Part shown: one piece after another, positions 33,401 through 43,979 of the stretch
Layout: the number at the start of each line of letters is the position of its first letter
Numbering within the stretch: the stretch's first letter is position 1
DNA from: Heliocidaris erythrogramma
Taxonomy: Eukaryota; Echinodermata; Echinoidea; Camarodonta; Echinometridae
Direction of reading: 5' to 3'
Length of the DNA stretch: 64,000 nucleotides
NCBI GenBank assembly: GCA_025617745.1
Contig: CM046870.1
Coordinates: forward strand, 29,717,927 to 29,781,926
Translations under genes and position numbers: made by a program
Notes under the pieces: generated by a model
What the model was told of the DNA's origin: nothing
Databases searched by the model: none
The model's input: the letters and a program-made list of their open reading frames with translations, nothing else

Positions 33401-34490
33401 AAAGATATGTGATTTTATTTCTAATATCATGAATATAAAAAAAAAAAATTATTGTCACATTAAATCGCCTTTACTCAGAAATAGAATTTGTAAGGGTAAA
33501 CTTGTTTTGCCAGTTTGTGAAGTTTATAATCTGTGGAAGACATCAGTGCTGAATTATTTTATTCTAAAAAACGCATAAAATTGTATTGAAACAGTACAGC
33601 AGTGGTGTTTAGTAGAGATCGATGGCCATCATCTGATCATAGAACATCATAGAACACATTATTTAACAATAACATGATTAACAGTTGAATGCAGGTCTGA
33701 AACAAAATTAAACATGTTAAACAAAAACTTGAAAAAGTATTTTAAGTAACATTTTGTAACAAAATAAAAATTACAACAAATTTGACCCCGCTCTAAGTAA
33801 ACTTAGTCTTATATTAATAAATTAAAACTGCTATTAAATTAATGAAAATTAAAGACAAAGTCGAACAAGTAAAGATGAAAATGGAATTGAAAGACACTCC
33901 ACTCCAGTCTCCACTTATCATGCATGTCAATGCTTATTATCATGAACAAAATAAAATCTCACCGTTTCATTTTCCATACGCAATCGCTGTGCCTCTCTTT
34001 CAAACATCTGGATTTGTCTCTGTTGCTGTTCAATTACATCCAAATGTAACATAGAAAGGACTTTCAAATGAGAAATTTCAGCATTCGCTTTGTCTGGCGA
34101 TCCATTTGTTGGAGTAACGACACGGCCGCCGTCTCCAGATCCTGCGATTGGATTATCGTTTGGCTTTGTGTTGTCCGACTGTGCGACATTTGAAACATCG
34201 CGAGCCACAGCCATCGCCGTAGCGTTCACAACAACGGACGGGTCATTGTCGGGCGCGTTGTTTCGTAGTGTGTCCCCTTCACGCTGCTGCTCGTCCATAT
34301 TGTCTGGAAGCGACACGTTCTCGTTGCTAGAACCGTCGCTGTTTTTCAAGTATAATTTTCGAGTAGAATAAGATTTCCCGGTGAGCTTCGATCGCTGCAA
34401 TCCAATGAAATCAGACTTCATGTTCCCTGGAGCCATGGGAGAAAATGCCGCTGCCAAATCAAGAAATACGTTGCGAAAGTACGACGACAT
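21421..34490 (-). CDS. MSL1: Male-specific lethal 1 (MSL1), scaffold of the MSL acetyltransferase complex
   Basis: Seven minus-strand coding exons join with matching phases: 34490-33963, 26895-26762, 26069-25741, 24780-24725, 23591-23402, 22163-22091 and 21508-21421 (TAG), giving 465 residues. Residues about 142-195 form the MSL1 coiled coil (LSMLHLDVIEQQQ, LKCRLERMNRR), which binds MSL2 in known MSL complexes. About 207-222 has an AT-hook-like GRPRK and the basic stretch KRKRR. From about 331, the PEHE domain runs VPSWRV, EQRHCKLEQDERKRKRWD, IQRIRELREH, IPVITFGVQVP, FELPWF; PEHE docks MOF/KAT8 and MSL3 for H4K16 acetylation. It is shorter than human MSL1, mostly in the low-complexity N part. 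KANSL1 also has PEHE, but the coiled coil favours MSL1. The start is the first Met of the open exon. Transcription converges with SUMO, 13 kb apart. Confidence 0.93.
22418..22672. mobile_element. MITE with TTAACCCCTACCATGCC ends
   Basis: TTAACCCCTACCATGCCGAG at the left and GGCATGGAAGGGGTTAA at the right are inverted and both bordered by TTAA. It lies in the MSL1 intron between the last two PEHE-side introns' exons (22163 and 23402). The second copy at 24211 is about as long with matching interior (TTTGCCCAGTTTGCTCAAGA). Confidence 0.9.
22939..23128. mobile_element. MITE with CAGTCAAACCTG/CAGTGAAACCTG ends, empty site preserved next door
   Basis: 190-bp element, reverse orientation of 6741-6913, flanked by TA at both ends. 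It sits within the distal tandem unit; the middle unit shows the uninterrupted site ATTATACATATACTAATAAC, proving the insertion boundaries and the TA duplication. Confidence 0.95.
23237..23299 (-). other. Candidate 63-nt cassette exon of MSL1 in the duplicated unit
   Basis: On the minus strand, CTTGTTTTGTCAGATGTCAG at the left gives an acceptor and GATG followed by GTAAGATC gives a donor identical in its first five bases to that of the real exon. The 63 nt between are open in the phase needed after exon 23402 (phase 1 in, phase 1 out). They would add 21 residues including MDTFTLTMIYSTEND between FYPGEND and EYIEM, inside the PEHE domain. Whether it is spliced is unknown; the polypyrimidine tract is weak. 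Confidence 0.35.
24211..24461. mobile_element. MITE with TTAACCCCTACCATGCC ends, second copy
   Basis: Bordered by TTAA on both sides; left TTAACCCCTACCATGCCGTG, right GGCATGGAAGATGTTAA. Same interior as 22418-22672. It lies in an MSL1 intron. Confidence 0.9.
24554..24693. mobile_element. MITE, GCGTTTCATCAA family, nearly perfect fold-back
   Basis: Ends CAGGGGAGCGTTTCATCAAG and CTTGATGAAACGCTCCCC are inverted, extended inward by GTTTTGTCAGTGATTTTTA/AAAATCACTGACAAAAC. It ends 32 bp from the donor of the small MSL1 exon 24780-24725. Confidence 0.9.
25438..25512. repeat. Perfect-arm hairpin, micro inverted repeat
   Basis: TCGTGTGTTGAGAGCCAGAA with GGGCGTTAACT is answered by AGTTAACGCCATTCTGGCTC and TCAACACACGA, about 33-bp arms around a short ACGTTAACTC-containing loop. 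Probably a very small MITE or an end-to-end remnant. It is in the MSL1 intron, 5 bp or so before the next MITE region. Confidence 0.85.
25523..25704. mobile_element. MITE (CAGTGGAACCTCG family)
   Basis: CAGTGGAACCTCGTTGTAAA to TTATAACAAGGTTCCACTG, TA on both sides. It stops 36 bp from the donor of MSL1 exon 26069-25741. Best preserved copy of the family found at 3820 and 11806. Confidence 0.9.
26170..26340. mobile_element. MITE with CAGTTAACT ends, intact copy
   Basis: 171 bp flanked by TA, ends CAGTTAACTTTG and GGTTAACTC. It is the uninterrupted relative of 5030-6131 and shows the single GTTGGGAC target used there by the hAT-like insertion. Confidence 0.85.
26980..27390. mobile_element. MITE with TTAACCCTTTCAGGACA end, second copy
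   Basis: Matches 9559-9984 along its length; the right terminus is degraded after GTCTCGAAAGGG. It lies in the large first MSL1 intron. Confidence 0.75.
27496..27665. mobile_element. Truncated MITE (TTCTGG family)
   Basis: AGAGAAGGTTTAGTTCTGGG, GTGTGAGCTTTCTCATTCCT and ATTCGAAATATGACGAGAAAT match the left half of the 12576/49158 family. The right half is missing. Confidence 0.75.
27900..30049. repeat. ACATGTA-rich intronic DNA
   Basis: First MSL1 intron. TACATGTA and ACATGTAC palindromes recur many times, for example CATGTACATGTACATGTAC at 28271-28290 and several near 28690-28810. The rest is AT-rich with a C run at 29208 and a CT microsatellite at 29414-29435. No exon is seen. Confidence 0.7.
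30050..30477. mobile_element. MITE with CAGTARAkGCGCAC ends
   Basis: Left CAGTAAATGCGCACAGGCCG and right CGGCTG-type inverse GCCGTGCGCCTCTACTG are imperfect inverted copies, extended by TTTGGGAGACTCTCTCCCA and GGGAAAGAGTTTCCCA. Right side followed by TA. Located in MSL1 intron 1; the open frames in it are not gene-like. Confidence 0.75.
31634..32148. mobile_element. Nested repeat with GTCCCCGCC ends
   Basis: TTTTTTGTCCCCGCCGAACG at the left and TTCTGGCGGGGACATAATTA at the right. Inside, CGAACGAAGTTCGCGAGGGG and a duplicated block TTTTATCTGATAGGGCTG occur at about 31780 and 31928. This type of repeat sits within the Mutator-like element. Confidence 0.65.
32180..32990. repeat. Degenerate polypyrimidine repeat
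   Basis: Long run of variants of TTTCCATCTTTACTT, TTATGTTATTCTTTG and TTTTATCCTTCTATCA. Open frames here are Phe/Ser/Leu-rich artefacts of base composition. A matching part at 31380-31630 lies on the other side of the nested element. Confidence 0.8.
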
Positions 34491-35080
34491 TTGAAAAACA
34501 AAGCAGCTTGGTATTTAAAAAGAGCATTCTTCAAGTTCAATGTTCACAAAATGTTAGAATACCTAATCTGACTAAATCATGGCATTTGAAAGCTTTTCCA
34601 ATCAACTGCAGTCATCTATAAAACCCGGTATATTCTTCTCCGCACGCCTAAACTGCTAAAGTAGAGTCCCTGACGAAATAATCATCCGCATATTTGAAGC
34701 AAATTTTACTGTTTCATCTCCATTTTCCAGACACGACGGCTATACGTACGTGCAATGTGCGTGCGTGCGCTTTGCGTGTCTTCTCCATAAAGTAATACCC
34801 TATATAAAAGTACGAAGCGCGCGCTAGTAGTATTCGATTCCGCGGCTCTAACGCTAAATGATGCAAGTGCAGTGCAGTGGCTAGCCTAGCGCCGTATGTA
34901 GACTCCGATCCGACGGCCTATAAAAGTGCTATCCTAGCTAGCCTGAGCTGAGCCGGCGGTAAGCTAGCAGGCATGCGTTGAAACGGAGCAGCCGCGCCGC
35001 ACAGAATTATCACTGCACTGCCCTCGGCCTCCGATTTTATTCACGTGCAGTGATTAGTCTCGTACACTCAACATTATATA
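34491..35080 (-). promoter_or_regulatory. MSL1 5' untranslated region and promoter region
   Basis: Immediately upstream of the MSL1 start. CpG and GC content rise over 34740-35040 (CGTACGTGCAATGTGCGTGC, AGCCGGCGGTAAGCTAGC). On the plus strand TATATAAAAG (34801) and TATAAAAG (34920) occur, oriented away from MSL1, so they may be coincidence or mark divergent transcription. No precise start can be set. Confidence 0.45.
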
Positions 35081-35279
35081 AAATGGACCCATAAAGAAAA
35101 AGGTAAGCCAGTTAAAAAAATAATAAAAATGTTCCACGATATAGCCATGATATTAGTGTAAGATGGGCATATAAAAAGTATAACAATTAAATTGTCTTTT
35201 TCGAAGAAAAAAAACCTTTCATTTTTTTTTTTCAAAAAGTAGTGTTTGTATATTGTTGAAACCGCAGCGTGAACATCCA

Positions 35280-35299
35280 GCTTCTGTGGCGCAATCGGC

Positions 35300-35336
<37 letters not shown>

Positions 35337-35353
35337 GAGCCCACCCAGGAGCG
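35280..35353 (+). tRNA. tRNA-Asn (anticodon GUU)
   Basis: A 74-nt cloverleaf. Acceptor GCTTCTG/CAGGAGC (one T-G pair), D arm GCGC-AATCGGCTA-GCGC, anticodon stem TTCGG/CCGAA with loop CTGTTAA and anticodon GTT, T arm GGTGG-TTCGAGC-CCACC, discriminator G. Internal A and B boxes are intact. It is very close to metazoan tRNA-Asn. It lies 0.8 kb upstream of the MSL1 start, on the opposite strand. Confidence 0.97.
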
Positions 35354-35358
35354 GTAAA

Positions 35359-35363
35359 TTTTT
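35359..35363 (+). terminator. RNA polymerase III terminator of tRNA-Asn
   Basis: TTTTT five bases after the tRNA 3' end, the usual pol III stop signal. A second T run (TTTTTTT) follows at about 35371. Confidence 0.8.
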
Positions 35364-35970
35364 AATGACATTTTTTTGCTTTAAATATTGTTTTTCAGAT
35401 ACAATTTACAAGTCATATACCACATATTTATGAAAAAAGTGTATCTAAATCTTGTACGACTTTCCATTCTGAATTAGTTCCTCATGACTTTTATTTTTTA
35501 CTTGATTCACTTCATTTGTATTATAGTCATTATTTTAATCAGACAATTCAAACCTGCTATCAGCTGGAAGCTGCACATGCTATTCAGCAAGGCCTTGAAC
35601 AAAGTTCAAACATGATACATGAATACAAAGGAAATCACAGAAAACATTACAAAGATTACAAAAATAAAATGAATACGTCGGATACCTTGTACATAGCGCA
35701 TGTCTCATGTCTGGATCAAAATATAGTGCATTCTATACCCGTATAGGCTAGGCCTCATAGACCTACCTTAATAAGGTATTATAATTATTACAACTTTTAT
35801 AGGAATCTCATTCATTTCCTAATTATAGTATCAACACGAGGGTAGTGGGCAGCAAAATATCCAGATACTTCCAAGGCTCCAAACTTTATTATTCAACTTG
35901 GGTATAGAATCGATTTTTGCAAGCCCATGCAGCCTCTTGTGAGGGCAAGCGAAAGGAGTTTTGCATATAT

Positions 35971-36909
35971 TAACACGATTGCAAAGACTTTCGAAAAATC
36001 AACCTCGGCGGGCAATTTTATTAACCTTGTCCATCACCTTCAGGAAAGTGCGAGCATTATGTATGAGTTATACTTCTTGCTATGACGTATTACCAGTGGC
36101 GTATTATGGCGCCCGCGGGCAAAAAAATGAAGGTGCGCCCCCTCCCCCGTGCCCAACCAGTTATTGTGCAAGCGAGGGAGCAAAGCGACTGAGTGGCAAA
36201 TTCTTTGCATATTTTAACCCTAAAAAAACAAAATTTCTTGCGCATTTTACCCGAGAAATTTTGTAAGATCACTGCAATTAAGCGTTAAAGAAGAATGTTG
36301 TACATTGATAAACGGCTCTCTATTCACTCACTTCTAAAATTCGGAGCAAAATTAACGAAAACCCTTGAGAAATAGTCGAGGAATTTAGCAAGTCCACTGA
36401 AAGTTGAGATTTCTTTTAAAATAATGTTGAACCTCTGCAAATGTTGTTGTATGCACTTATCATCCTATATTGGGGTGCAATTAATATTTAGCAAGAGGCG
36501 GATAAAACTTACATTATAATTATTTGGCGAACAAAGCAACAATTTCATCTTTATTTTTCAAATTTTGAACCCTTAAAAAAGCTAACTATATACTGCGGGC
36601 GCGAAATTACGAGATCCTAAAAGAAAATAATTATGCAAGGGAGGAAAGCGACCGAGCTTTAGAAAATGTTTGCATTTTAAATTCTCAAAAACTGTATAAT
36701 GCATTTCCTGCCGATTGGGGGGGGGGCGCAATATCCTTAAGGAATATGATTTTTTTTCTTCATCTCCCTTTTTTTTCCCTTTGTTTTGCGCTTTTTAGAT
36801 ACGCCACTGCATATTATGTATAGTCTGATCATAATTATTTTATATGGGATATAATAATAGGTATCACTTGCCCAACAGTTGATTTCTCCAAAGTCTTTGC
36901 AATCGTGTT
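35971..36909. repeat. Outer inverted repeat enclosing a hAT-like element
   Basis: AACACGATTGCAAAGACTTT at 35972-35991 is exactly inverted at about 36890-36909, and the match extends inward through AAATCAAC and GGGCAA with mismatches (about 40 bp arms). Between them lies the CAGTGGCGTA element. This may be an older MITE split by a later insertion. Confidence 0.7.
36094..36809. mobile_element. hAT-like element with CAGTGGCGTA ends
   Basis: CAGTGGCGTATTATGGCGCC at the left and TACGCCACTG at the right. Flanking 8-mers CGTATTAC and CATATTAT agree at six of eight positions, a decayed hAT-type duplication. Interior motif AGGGAGCAAAGCGACTGAG recurs as AGGGAGGAAAGCGACCGAG at about 36640. No transposase frame. 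Confidence 0.75.
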
Positions 36910-37189
36910 CATTTTGAAATTTACAAAGGCGTCACAAAACCCACCCAATCTACGTTCCAAAACTAACGACCGCACCCACAACCACACTTCCAGATAAAGT
37001 CCCTGGTGGAATAGTTAAGACTAAGATCAAAGATCCATGAACAACTCCAAGCCTATTTTAAAGTAACGATTCGTTAAATTCAGCATCACTGTAGCGTAAG
37101 CAAATCCTGAAAAAGCGAGTAGCGACCGAGCGAAAAAAATGCAATTTCCTGTTTTAAAGTTTGTATATTTTTATCCTATATAGAGCACC

Positions 37190-38100
37190 TTTAAAGGAGA
37201 ATTAACCTAAAAAAATACAGACGAAAGTGTTCAAAGGTGTTATTTATTCCTACTTGTTAGACTATATGGCTTCGCGTCAAAATTTACGATATCGATACGA
37301 ATCAAGATTTTCTGAGCAAAATTTATCATCTGCCCGCAACATGTATCGTCTGCTAGCAGTACATGGGGCCGCCATTTTTTTTATGTGTACATGAAGATTT
37401 TCTTAATCCAAATGCCCAATTGCCTCTTTCAAAATTAAAAACCCGTTTGAGATTAAAAATATAGAATAGATATGTCAATTTATTTTTAAACTGAAGATTT
37501 CCTTATATATTTCTGTTGAAAATCGATATTCGCTTAATAGAAATCTATTTTCTCGATACTGTGACGCATGGGACGGAGCAAATTAATTCAAATTTATGGA
37601 TGCTTCTTCCCCGAGCATCTATAGCGGCAAACTATGCATTCACCTGCTTTCGGATAATGGACTTGAAAAGTCAGAATGCATGCTGCATATATTATGTTCT
37701 TCTCTGTTTGGCAAACCCAAGAAAATAGATTTTTGTTAAGCAAAACCAGACAATTTAAATATATAATTATAAAGATTTAATTTTTATAATACATGTAAAC
37801 ACCCACTTTATATTTTTTTGTCACATATGGGATTTTAGGTAATGAAGAAAAGCAATTTAGGTTTTGGATTCAAAATATCTTCTTGACTGGAACATTTCTC
37901 AATGGTTCATGTATAACTCCAAATCAGCAAGAAAATGGCAGCCCCCATGGAAATGAGGAGGACGATAACGGGTGTTGGAATATCTTTATTTACACCCTTT
38001 TCTGATTTTCTTATTAGAAAATGATTTAGGCCAACAAGTAGGAATATTACACCTTCCAATATAAGTAAATTTGTAATTAGGGGTTGATTCTCCTTTAAAT
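37190..38100. mobile_element. 0.9-kb fold-back type element with TTTAAAGGAGAATYAACC ends
   Basis: Left TTTAAAGGAGAATTAACC and right GGTTGATTCTCCTTTAAA are inverted. Further in, AAGGTGTTATTTATTCCTAC pairs with a right-hand GTAGGAATATTACACCTT. An 80-codon hydrophobic minus-strand frame at 37907-38149 falls in the right arm and has no recognised relative. Confidence 0.75.
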
Positions 38101-38368
38101 ACACGCACTGACAAATCCAAAAAGAAATTGTTGAAAAATATTGGCTCAAGATTGTTTAGGGCTCTCTTGCATAAAAAGTTGCGTTTGACTCAACACTTTA
38201 TGCAAGAGGCCCCATGCAAGTCAACGTTGGGGGTGACTGGGTGACATGCATGAGAGGAGTCGTTTTATAGCGACCGAAAGGAACCCTTTCCCCCGAATAG
38301 AAAATTCGCCTTAACCATGCATGTTAACCTTATAAAAATAAACAGAGGTGTCGATCCGTGTTCACGAT

Positions 38369-38370
<2 letters not shown>

Positions 38371-38421
<51 letters not shown>
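38371..38421. repeat. 51-base G homopolymer at the edge of the assembly gap
   Basis: A pure G run ending exactly where the N gap starts. The true length is unknown; sequencing collapse is the likely reason for the gap. Confidence 0.9.
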
Positions 38422-38921
38422 NNNNNNNNNNNNNNNNNNNNNNNNNNNNNNNNNNNNNNNNNNNNNNNNNNNNNNNNNNNNNNNNNNNNNNNNNNNNNNN
38501 NNNNNNNNNNNNNNNNNNNNNNNNNNNNNNNNNNNNNNNNNNNNNNNNNNNNNNNNNNNNNNNNNNNNNNNNNNNNNNNNNNNNNNNNNNNNNNNNNNNN
38601 NNNNNNNNNNNNNNNNNNNNNNNNNNNNNNNNNNNNNNNNNNNNNNNNNNNNNNNNNNNNNNNNNNNNNNNNNNNNNNNNNNNNNNNNNNNNNNNNNNNN
38701 NNNNNNNNNNNNNNNNNNNNNNNNNNNNNNNNNNNNNNNNNNNNNNNNNNNNNNNNNNNNNNNNNNNNNNNNNNNNNNNNNNNNNNNNNNNNNNNNNNNN
38801 NNNNNNNNNNNNNNNNNNNNNNNNNNNNNNNNNNNNNNNNNNNNNNNNNNNNNNNNNNNNNNNNNNNNNNNNNNNNNNNNNNNNNNNNNNNNNNNNNNNN
38901 NNNNNNNNNNNNNNNNNNNNN
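38422..38921. other. Assembly gap (500 N)
   Basis: Exactly 500 N, probably a placeholder size. The right side begins with the palindromic CCGCGGTAAACCGCTGCGAT / TTTACCGCGG at 38927-38955, which may mark a further inverted-repeat element lost in the gap. Confidence 0.98.
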
Positions 38922-38955
38922 ATATGCCGCGGTAAACCGCTGCGATTTACCGCGG

Positions 38956-40868
38956 GGTTTTATTATTAGAGCGTGGTATCCAAATGTACAGAGCAAAACA
39001 TCGGTCTCTAGTTATATGGATAAAAGTGCCAAACTACGTGTACAACGGGGATCAGAGAGTTAGAAAAGTGCACAGAAATCGAAACATTACCATATCAACC
39101 AATACAAAATAAGGATGGGTCCTCAAAACAATTGATTTCCTGCGATATTTAAAAAAGAAGAAAATAATGTCGTTCATTTTATCTTCACGTATTTCTCTGA
39201 AAAGATTTGCAGGTATGTGCCTCATTATTGATTGAGAAACGATTTTCCACGAGCCTCTGCTATTCAGCGGTTAGTTAACAGTCTTTTCGAAAGCTCATCA
39301 AAGATTCCTCTTTGTGCATTTGAATGAAAGCATGAAATTGGCCCCGTTTAGATAAGCCCTGAATTGCCTAAAAATTTGATAACATATGCATATTACATTT
39401 AACAACTTCTGTCGGCGACCTGCCAGGGCTTGTGGGCTTAGGCGGTATGAAGTCCTGTATCCAACATTATGATTAATTAATGGTTACCTTTTGCAATAAT
39501 GTTCATTTTCTCAGTCGATATATTGAGTTACTTCCTGAATAACTGTATGCGTGACTTGAATTTGTTTATATTGTGTCTCTTTGTGGTCATATAGAATCTT
39601 CCCTCTGTCTCTCTGTCCACCATTGACGATAATGGAAACGGCTAACAGAAATGACAATATCATGTAGCTATACAAATGAGGCAAACTGATTTATAAAGTA
39701 TAGACTTGAAGGCTTATAATCAATAGTCGTGCAGTAGATTAAAGAATAATTTTGAGCAGGTTTCTTTGGCTTTTTAATAACATAAGATCGATAACAATTC
39801 ACCCGAAATGAATGCAAATCAAGGGATATGGCTACAGGTGAATGATGAGCGCTAACGTCACTGACGCCCATCTTTGTTCTATCACATTATTAAGTGAGGC
39901 AGAGTATATTATCACCGTTTCAAGATATATCATTTATGACGCAAATGCACAAATACATCATTCTAATTTCAAACTGCTGATACAATGAGTACTCTGAGCT
40001 TGAGCCTTGAGTAAATACTTAATCAAGAGGAGATCGTATCGTAAAGACGTGATTGTATATTTATATTCATGTCACAACCCATTTATTAAACCGAATATCA
40101 TTCAATCTATATACCTGTAGCGTGTATAATGATATATTCTCAGCAGCTGTATTAATATTGCAAGAAGCGCGATATTGGAATTGTGCATCCTATATGATAT
40201 AGATTGAAAGAATGATTATTAACCATGAGTGTAAAGAATACGGAAGTGAAAAACAATCCAAAATTAGTTTTTTTTTTCGTTTAAGAATATTCATTTTACA
40301 AAAAAATAAAACAAAAAAAAACCCCCATGAAAACAATCCGACCCTAAATGATATTTTACACGTATATAACAAGAAGAAATAGTAAGTTCATATCTTACCT
40401 TGACTACTCTTCTAGTCGGAGTGGCAAGGGAGGTAATAACTGACATTTTGTTTTTCAAAGTTTGTTGGTTCTTAAATAGAAAGGTTTAAGTTGAAGTATA
40501 ATTGTTGCGCATTATTATTCTTTTTATTCTTTAGGTATTTTACAATAGGGATTTCACATTAAAAACTATATTTGACATAACCTCATATTTCAAATATTAG
40601 TTGGAATAGTTTTAAAACTATGGGCAAAAGTTTCATGCTGCATGTATGTGTAGTCCCATATAGGCACATATATGTGTCGTGATTGTTCTCTATATTTGAT
40701 TACCAGCAACATTGAGTCAATCTGTTTTAATTTTAATGATTGCCATATCTCGCAATATACAGTTATGTTTATGTACTGCACAATCGACATTTCCTAATAA
40801 CTTCTAGTTACTTTGTAGTTTCTTGCACAATGCAATCACATGACTTACACTCAACCTATCTTTACTAG

Positions 40869-40906
<38 letters not shown>

Positions 40907-42739
40907 GGGGACTCGAAAGATATGACGAATTCTTTGTAATAGGTTTATTTTTCCCCTTAAGACCCGTTAAAATGGCAAAGAACAAGTTTAGACCAATATG
41001 TGTTTGCCAATTTGGAAGTAAACGCATACATATTTGTTAATCATCCGTGATCAAACATTGCCTACTATATGTTGTGTATGAGAGTAGCATCTCCGACCCA
41101 TATTCAAGACGGTGGACGGGGGGGGGGGGGGGGGGGGGGGGTGGACATTTGTGGTAAGCATACAGGCAAATTAACCTATGTGATATCAAAACAGAACTCA
41201 TGTAGCTCACTGGCGCTTAATCAGTCAGTAACATTATCTACACGACGCTTACGGTATTGAAACATGCATGCTACAAGACTGAAACCTGTAGGAGCTGATT
41301 ACTGATGAAAACTGTCACCAATATGTCCCCTGTCAATGTTCATGTTCAATGGAAGCTCAGTGTCAATCCCACCAATAATCCAAGACTTCGAACAAAACAA
41401 AAATATTGAGAAAGCTTGAAACGAAACCTGGGTAGAATATTCTTAGAATCTCAGAGTTCGTAATAAACATGCTAGAAAAGTGTATTATGGATACATATAG
41501 ACACGTAACCATTATGATAGGTCATGGAAAACTCTTATTTACAAAAAGAGGTGGACATGCAGAAGAGAAAGGAATGAGAAAGCAGTTCTGGACGCAATGT
41601 TGTTTGCTGTGGCCCATCTTATTCACAAATTCGATTTGCATTTCAATGTACTTCAATCAACCGTAATGAATAGAATAACTTATCAAAAAATCAAACTGCC
41701 AATCGCCTTAGGCACACCATAATATCTATTCGACTTTCGCATTAAAGTACTATATGGATATGATACTGGCGTGACGCTGTGCTGTATATTTTCTATTCAA
41801 AATGACTGGTAAACACAAAGTAAATGAGCAGCCCTTTCTGCGTTCTATTAAAACGCTATTTGTTAAGGGCAGGAACTATTGATCCTATGATCGGAACAAG
41901 GTCGTATTTATTCAACAAAGCAGATGGAAATCTGAGCCTTATTCGACTATTTTTGTGAGAGGTTTGCGCATTTGAACAAAACTCTGGTTTTAAGATGTAG
42001 CTGTCTTTGAATGATCGAAATGATACGGCCCTGACGGCAGTGGTCCAATCAAAATAAAAACAAGAAACATATAAACAAAAAAGAAAAGAAAAGAAAACAA
42101 AATATCATCTGCATAGTGATTACGCATTTGATATGTGTTTGAAAGTCGCTTTGAAAAAGAGAGGGTTTGAAACCACAATAAAAAAGCTTAAGTTGTTTTC
42201 TGTCAAAAGACACCAATACAAGTTCACCCTGTTTTTGCTTTCTTCGCACTTTGCCTTTATACTAACGACGTATTTGATTTATTTGCGCCCCAGTATTTTC
42301 GAGTTTTGACGCTTTGCCTTCGAAATTGAATCCGTTCGTGTTGCTTCCTGAAGAACGGGGTGTGGGTAATTCATGACTTGCACGCGTAAATACAGGTACT
42401 GCTTGTCTTCTGAGGAGGCCGCCTCGGTCGCAGACGAAACCCTCCAAATGAGCGTTTAATTTCACTTTGGAGTGCTAACAAGAGCAGGGCATGCCCTGTC
42501 GACACAAACCCGACCCCTTGTTTTGGCTTGAAGAGGTGCCACGGTTTTGGTTAGGACCGTGATAAGCTGGGTTTGCTGCCGGCGAAGACGTATTGCCCCC
42601 TGCTTCTCAGTATGGTATCATGGCGGTGGAGGGTTGCTAGCCCGTCGCGAGGACATTTGGAGATCTGATTTTTCTTCGGTTGCAAGTAGTGATTGGAAGA
42701 AGGGGATCGAAGAGAGAGAGAGGGGGGGGGGGGGAGGGG

Positions 42740-42770
<31 letters not shown>

Positions 42771-43979
42771 TGAGAGTAGGTAAGACTGAAGAAAGGTAAA
42801 GGAAAGAGAGACACTCTAAACTGTAAGAACAGAAGGAAGAATTTATCATCTATGTGTTAATAGGAATTTAAGTTAACTTTTGCAAATAGCTTAAAGTAGA
42901 CGCTATAAATTGTGAGATCAAAACGAGTAGTTTTCTTCGTATTCATAGATATCAATTTTTCTATTCTGTCGACCCTGGCCTTAATTCAAATTCCACCCTA
43001 TATAAGTAAATGAGAATACATCAATCTTCCTATTTTTGGAGGAAATCATTCTAATCTGCCGACCCTAACCTACAAATCGAAAGTTCAAGGCTGAAGCACT
43101 ATCTGACCTTCAAAACCACCCCACCAGCATGCACTTCATCAAGATCGTATTTTTCCCTTTCGAAAAGAAAACCGAATGGTCTTCTTCGACTTTTTGCACA
43201 ACTTTCCGCTCTAGCTAAAGGCATCAATATAACTTCTTTGAGCCGCCTCAACGATCAATACCATCACTCGGTTGTAAATAATGACAATTTATTGGCCTCT
43301 GGACAAAATCATTTCTGATTTGTTGCTTCAGTCAAGTGTGTCGTTCCTGTATTTGGTGTTGAAATCACGGCGACGGTAGAAACAGCGGGGCTGCACATGT
43401 CATTACAGTACGCATGCTATTCAATAACGTGACAATTTTGCAGTGATATTTACAGGTACCTCCTTCTTTTTGCAGCTCTAAATTTTGAAGTTGTGTGAGT
43501 CAAAAGCAAGATTGTCATTTGAGACCTTGAAATTTCATAGGCAGTATCTGCATGATGTCTACTGAACTTGTGCAAAGTTTCGCGGAAATTTGTGTAAGTC
43601 TGAAAAAGGGATGAAGTACCTTTAAAGTTTTTCTTCTAGCTGAATATCTCCCAAATACCGAAAATGTCCTCAGGCACTTAATTTACAGCATCTTTTTTTG
43701 TTAATACATGTCGTCGCTTCTCGTTACTTACATGTACATAAAGAAGCAAAGAGCACTAGTGTCACTAAACTGGGGCTAAATGTACATGGCGTCTGAGGGC
43801 AATCTCGTCAACATTAATGAAATTGTTTATTTATTGAACAGGTTCATCAGGATGATGAATCATGTGAATTACCTCTGAGACACATCCCAAAAAGATATTT
43901 TACCTGTGATAGTTCCGATGTCTATGATCCGCCAGTACATGTCTGAGGAAGGTAATCTGAATCGATATTCATTCATTAA
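38956..43979. other. Intergenic, no gene supported
   Basis: AT-rich, with a partial copy of the TTCTGG MITE family at about 40600-40850 (TGTGTAGTCCCATATAGGCA), G runs at 40896-40910, 41118-41141 and 42722-42734, and GA tracts. 42260-42660 is richer in CpG than its surroundings but has no convincing exon. Confidence 0.6.

Noticed and set aside
37907-38149. 80-codon frame with two apparent membrane helices
   Set aside because: It coincides with the right arm of an inverted-repeat element, and no family is recognised.
38265-39063. Frames of about 200-250 codons across the gap
   Set aside because: They are made of N and the G run (poly-Gly or poly-Pro).
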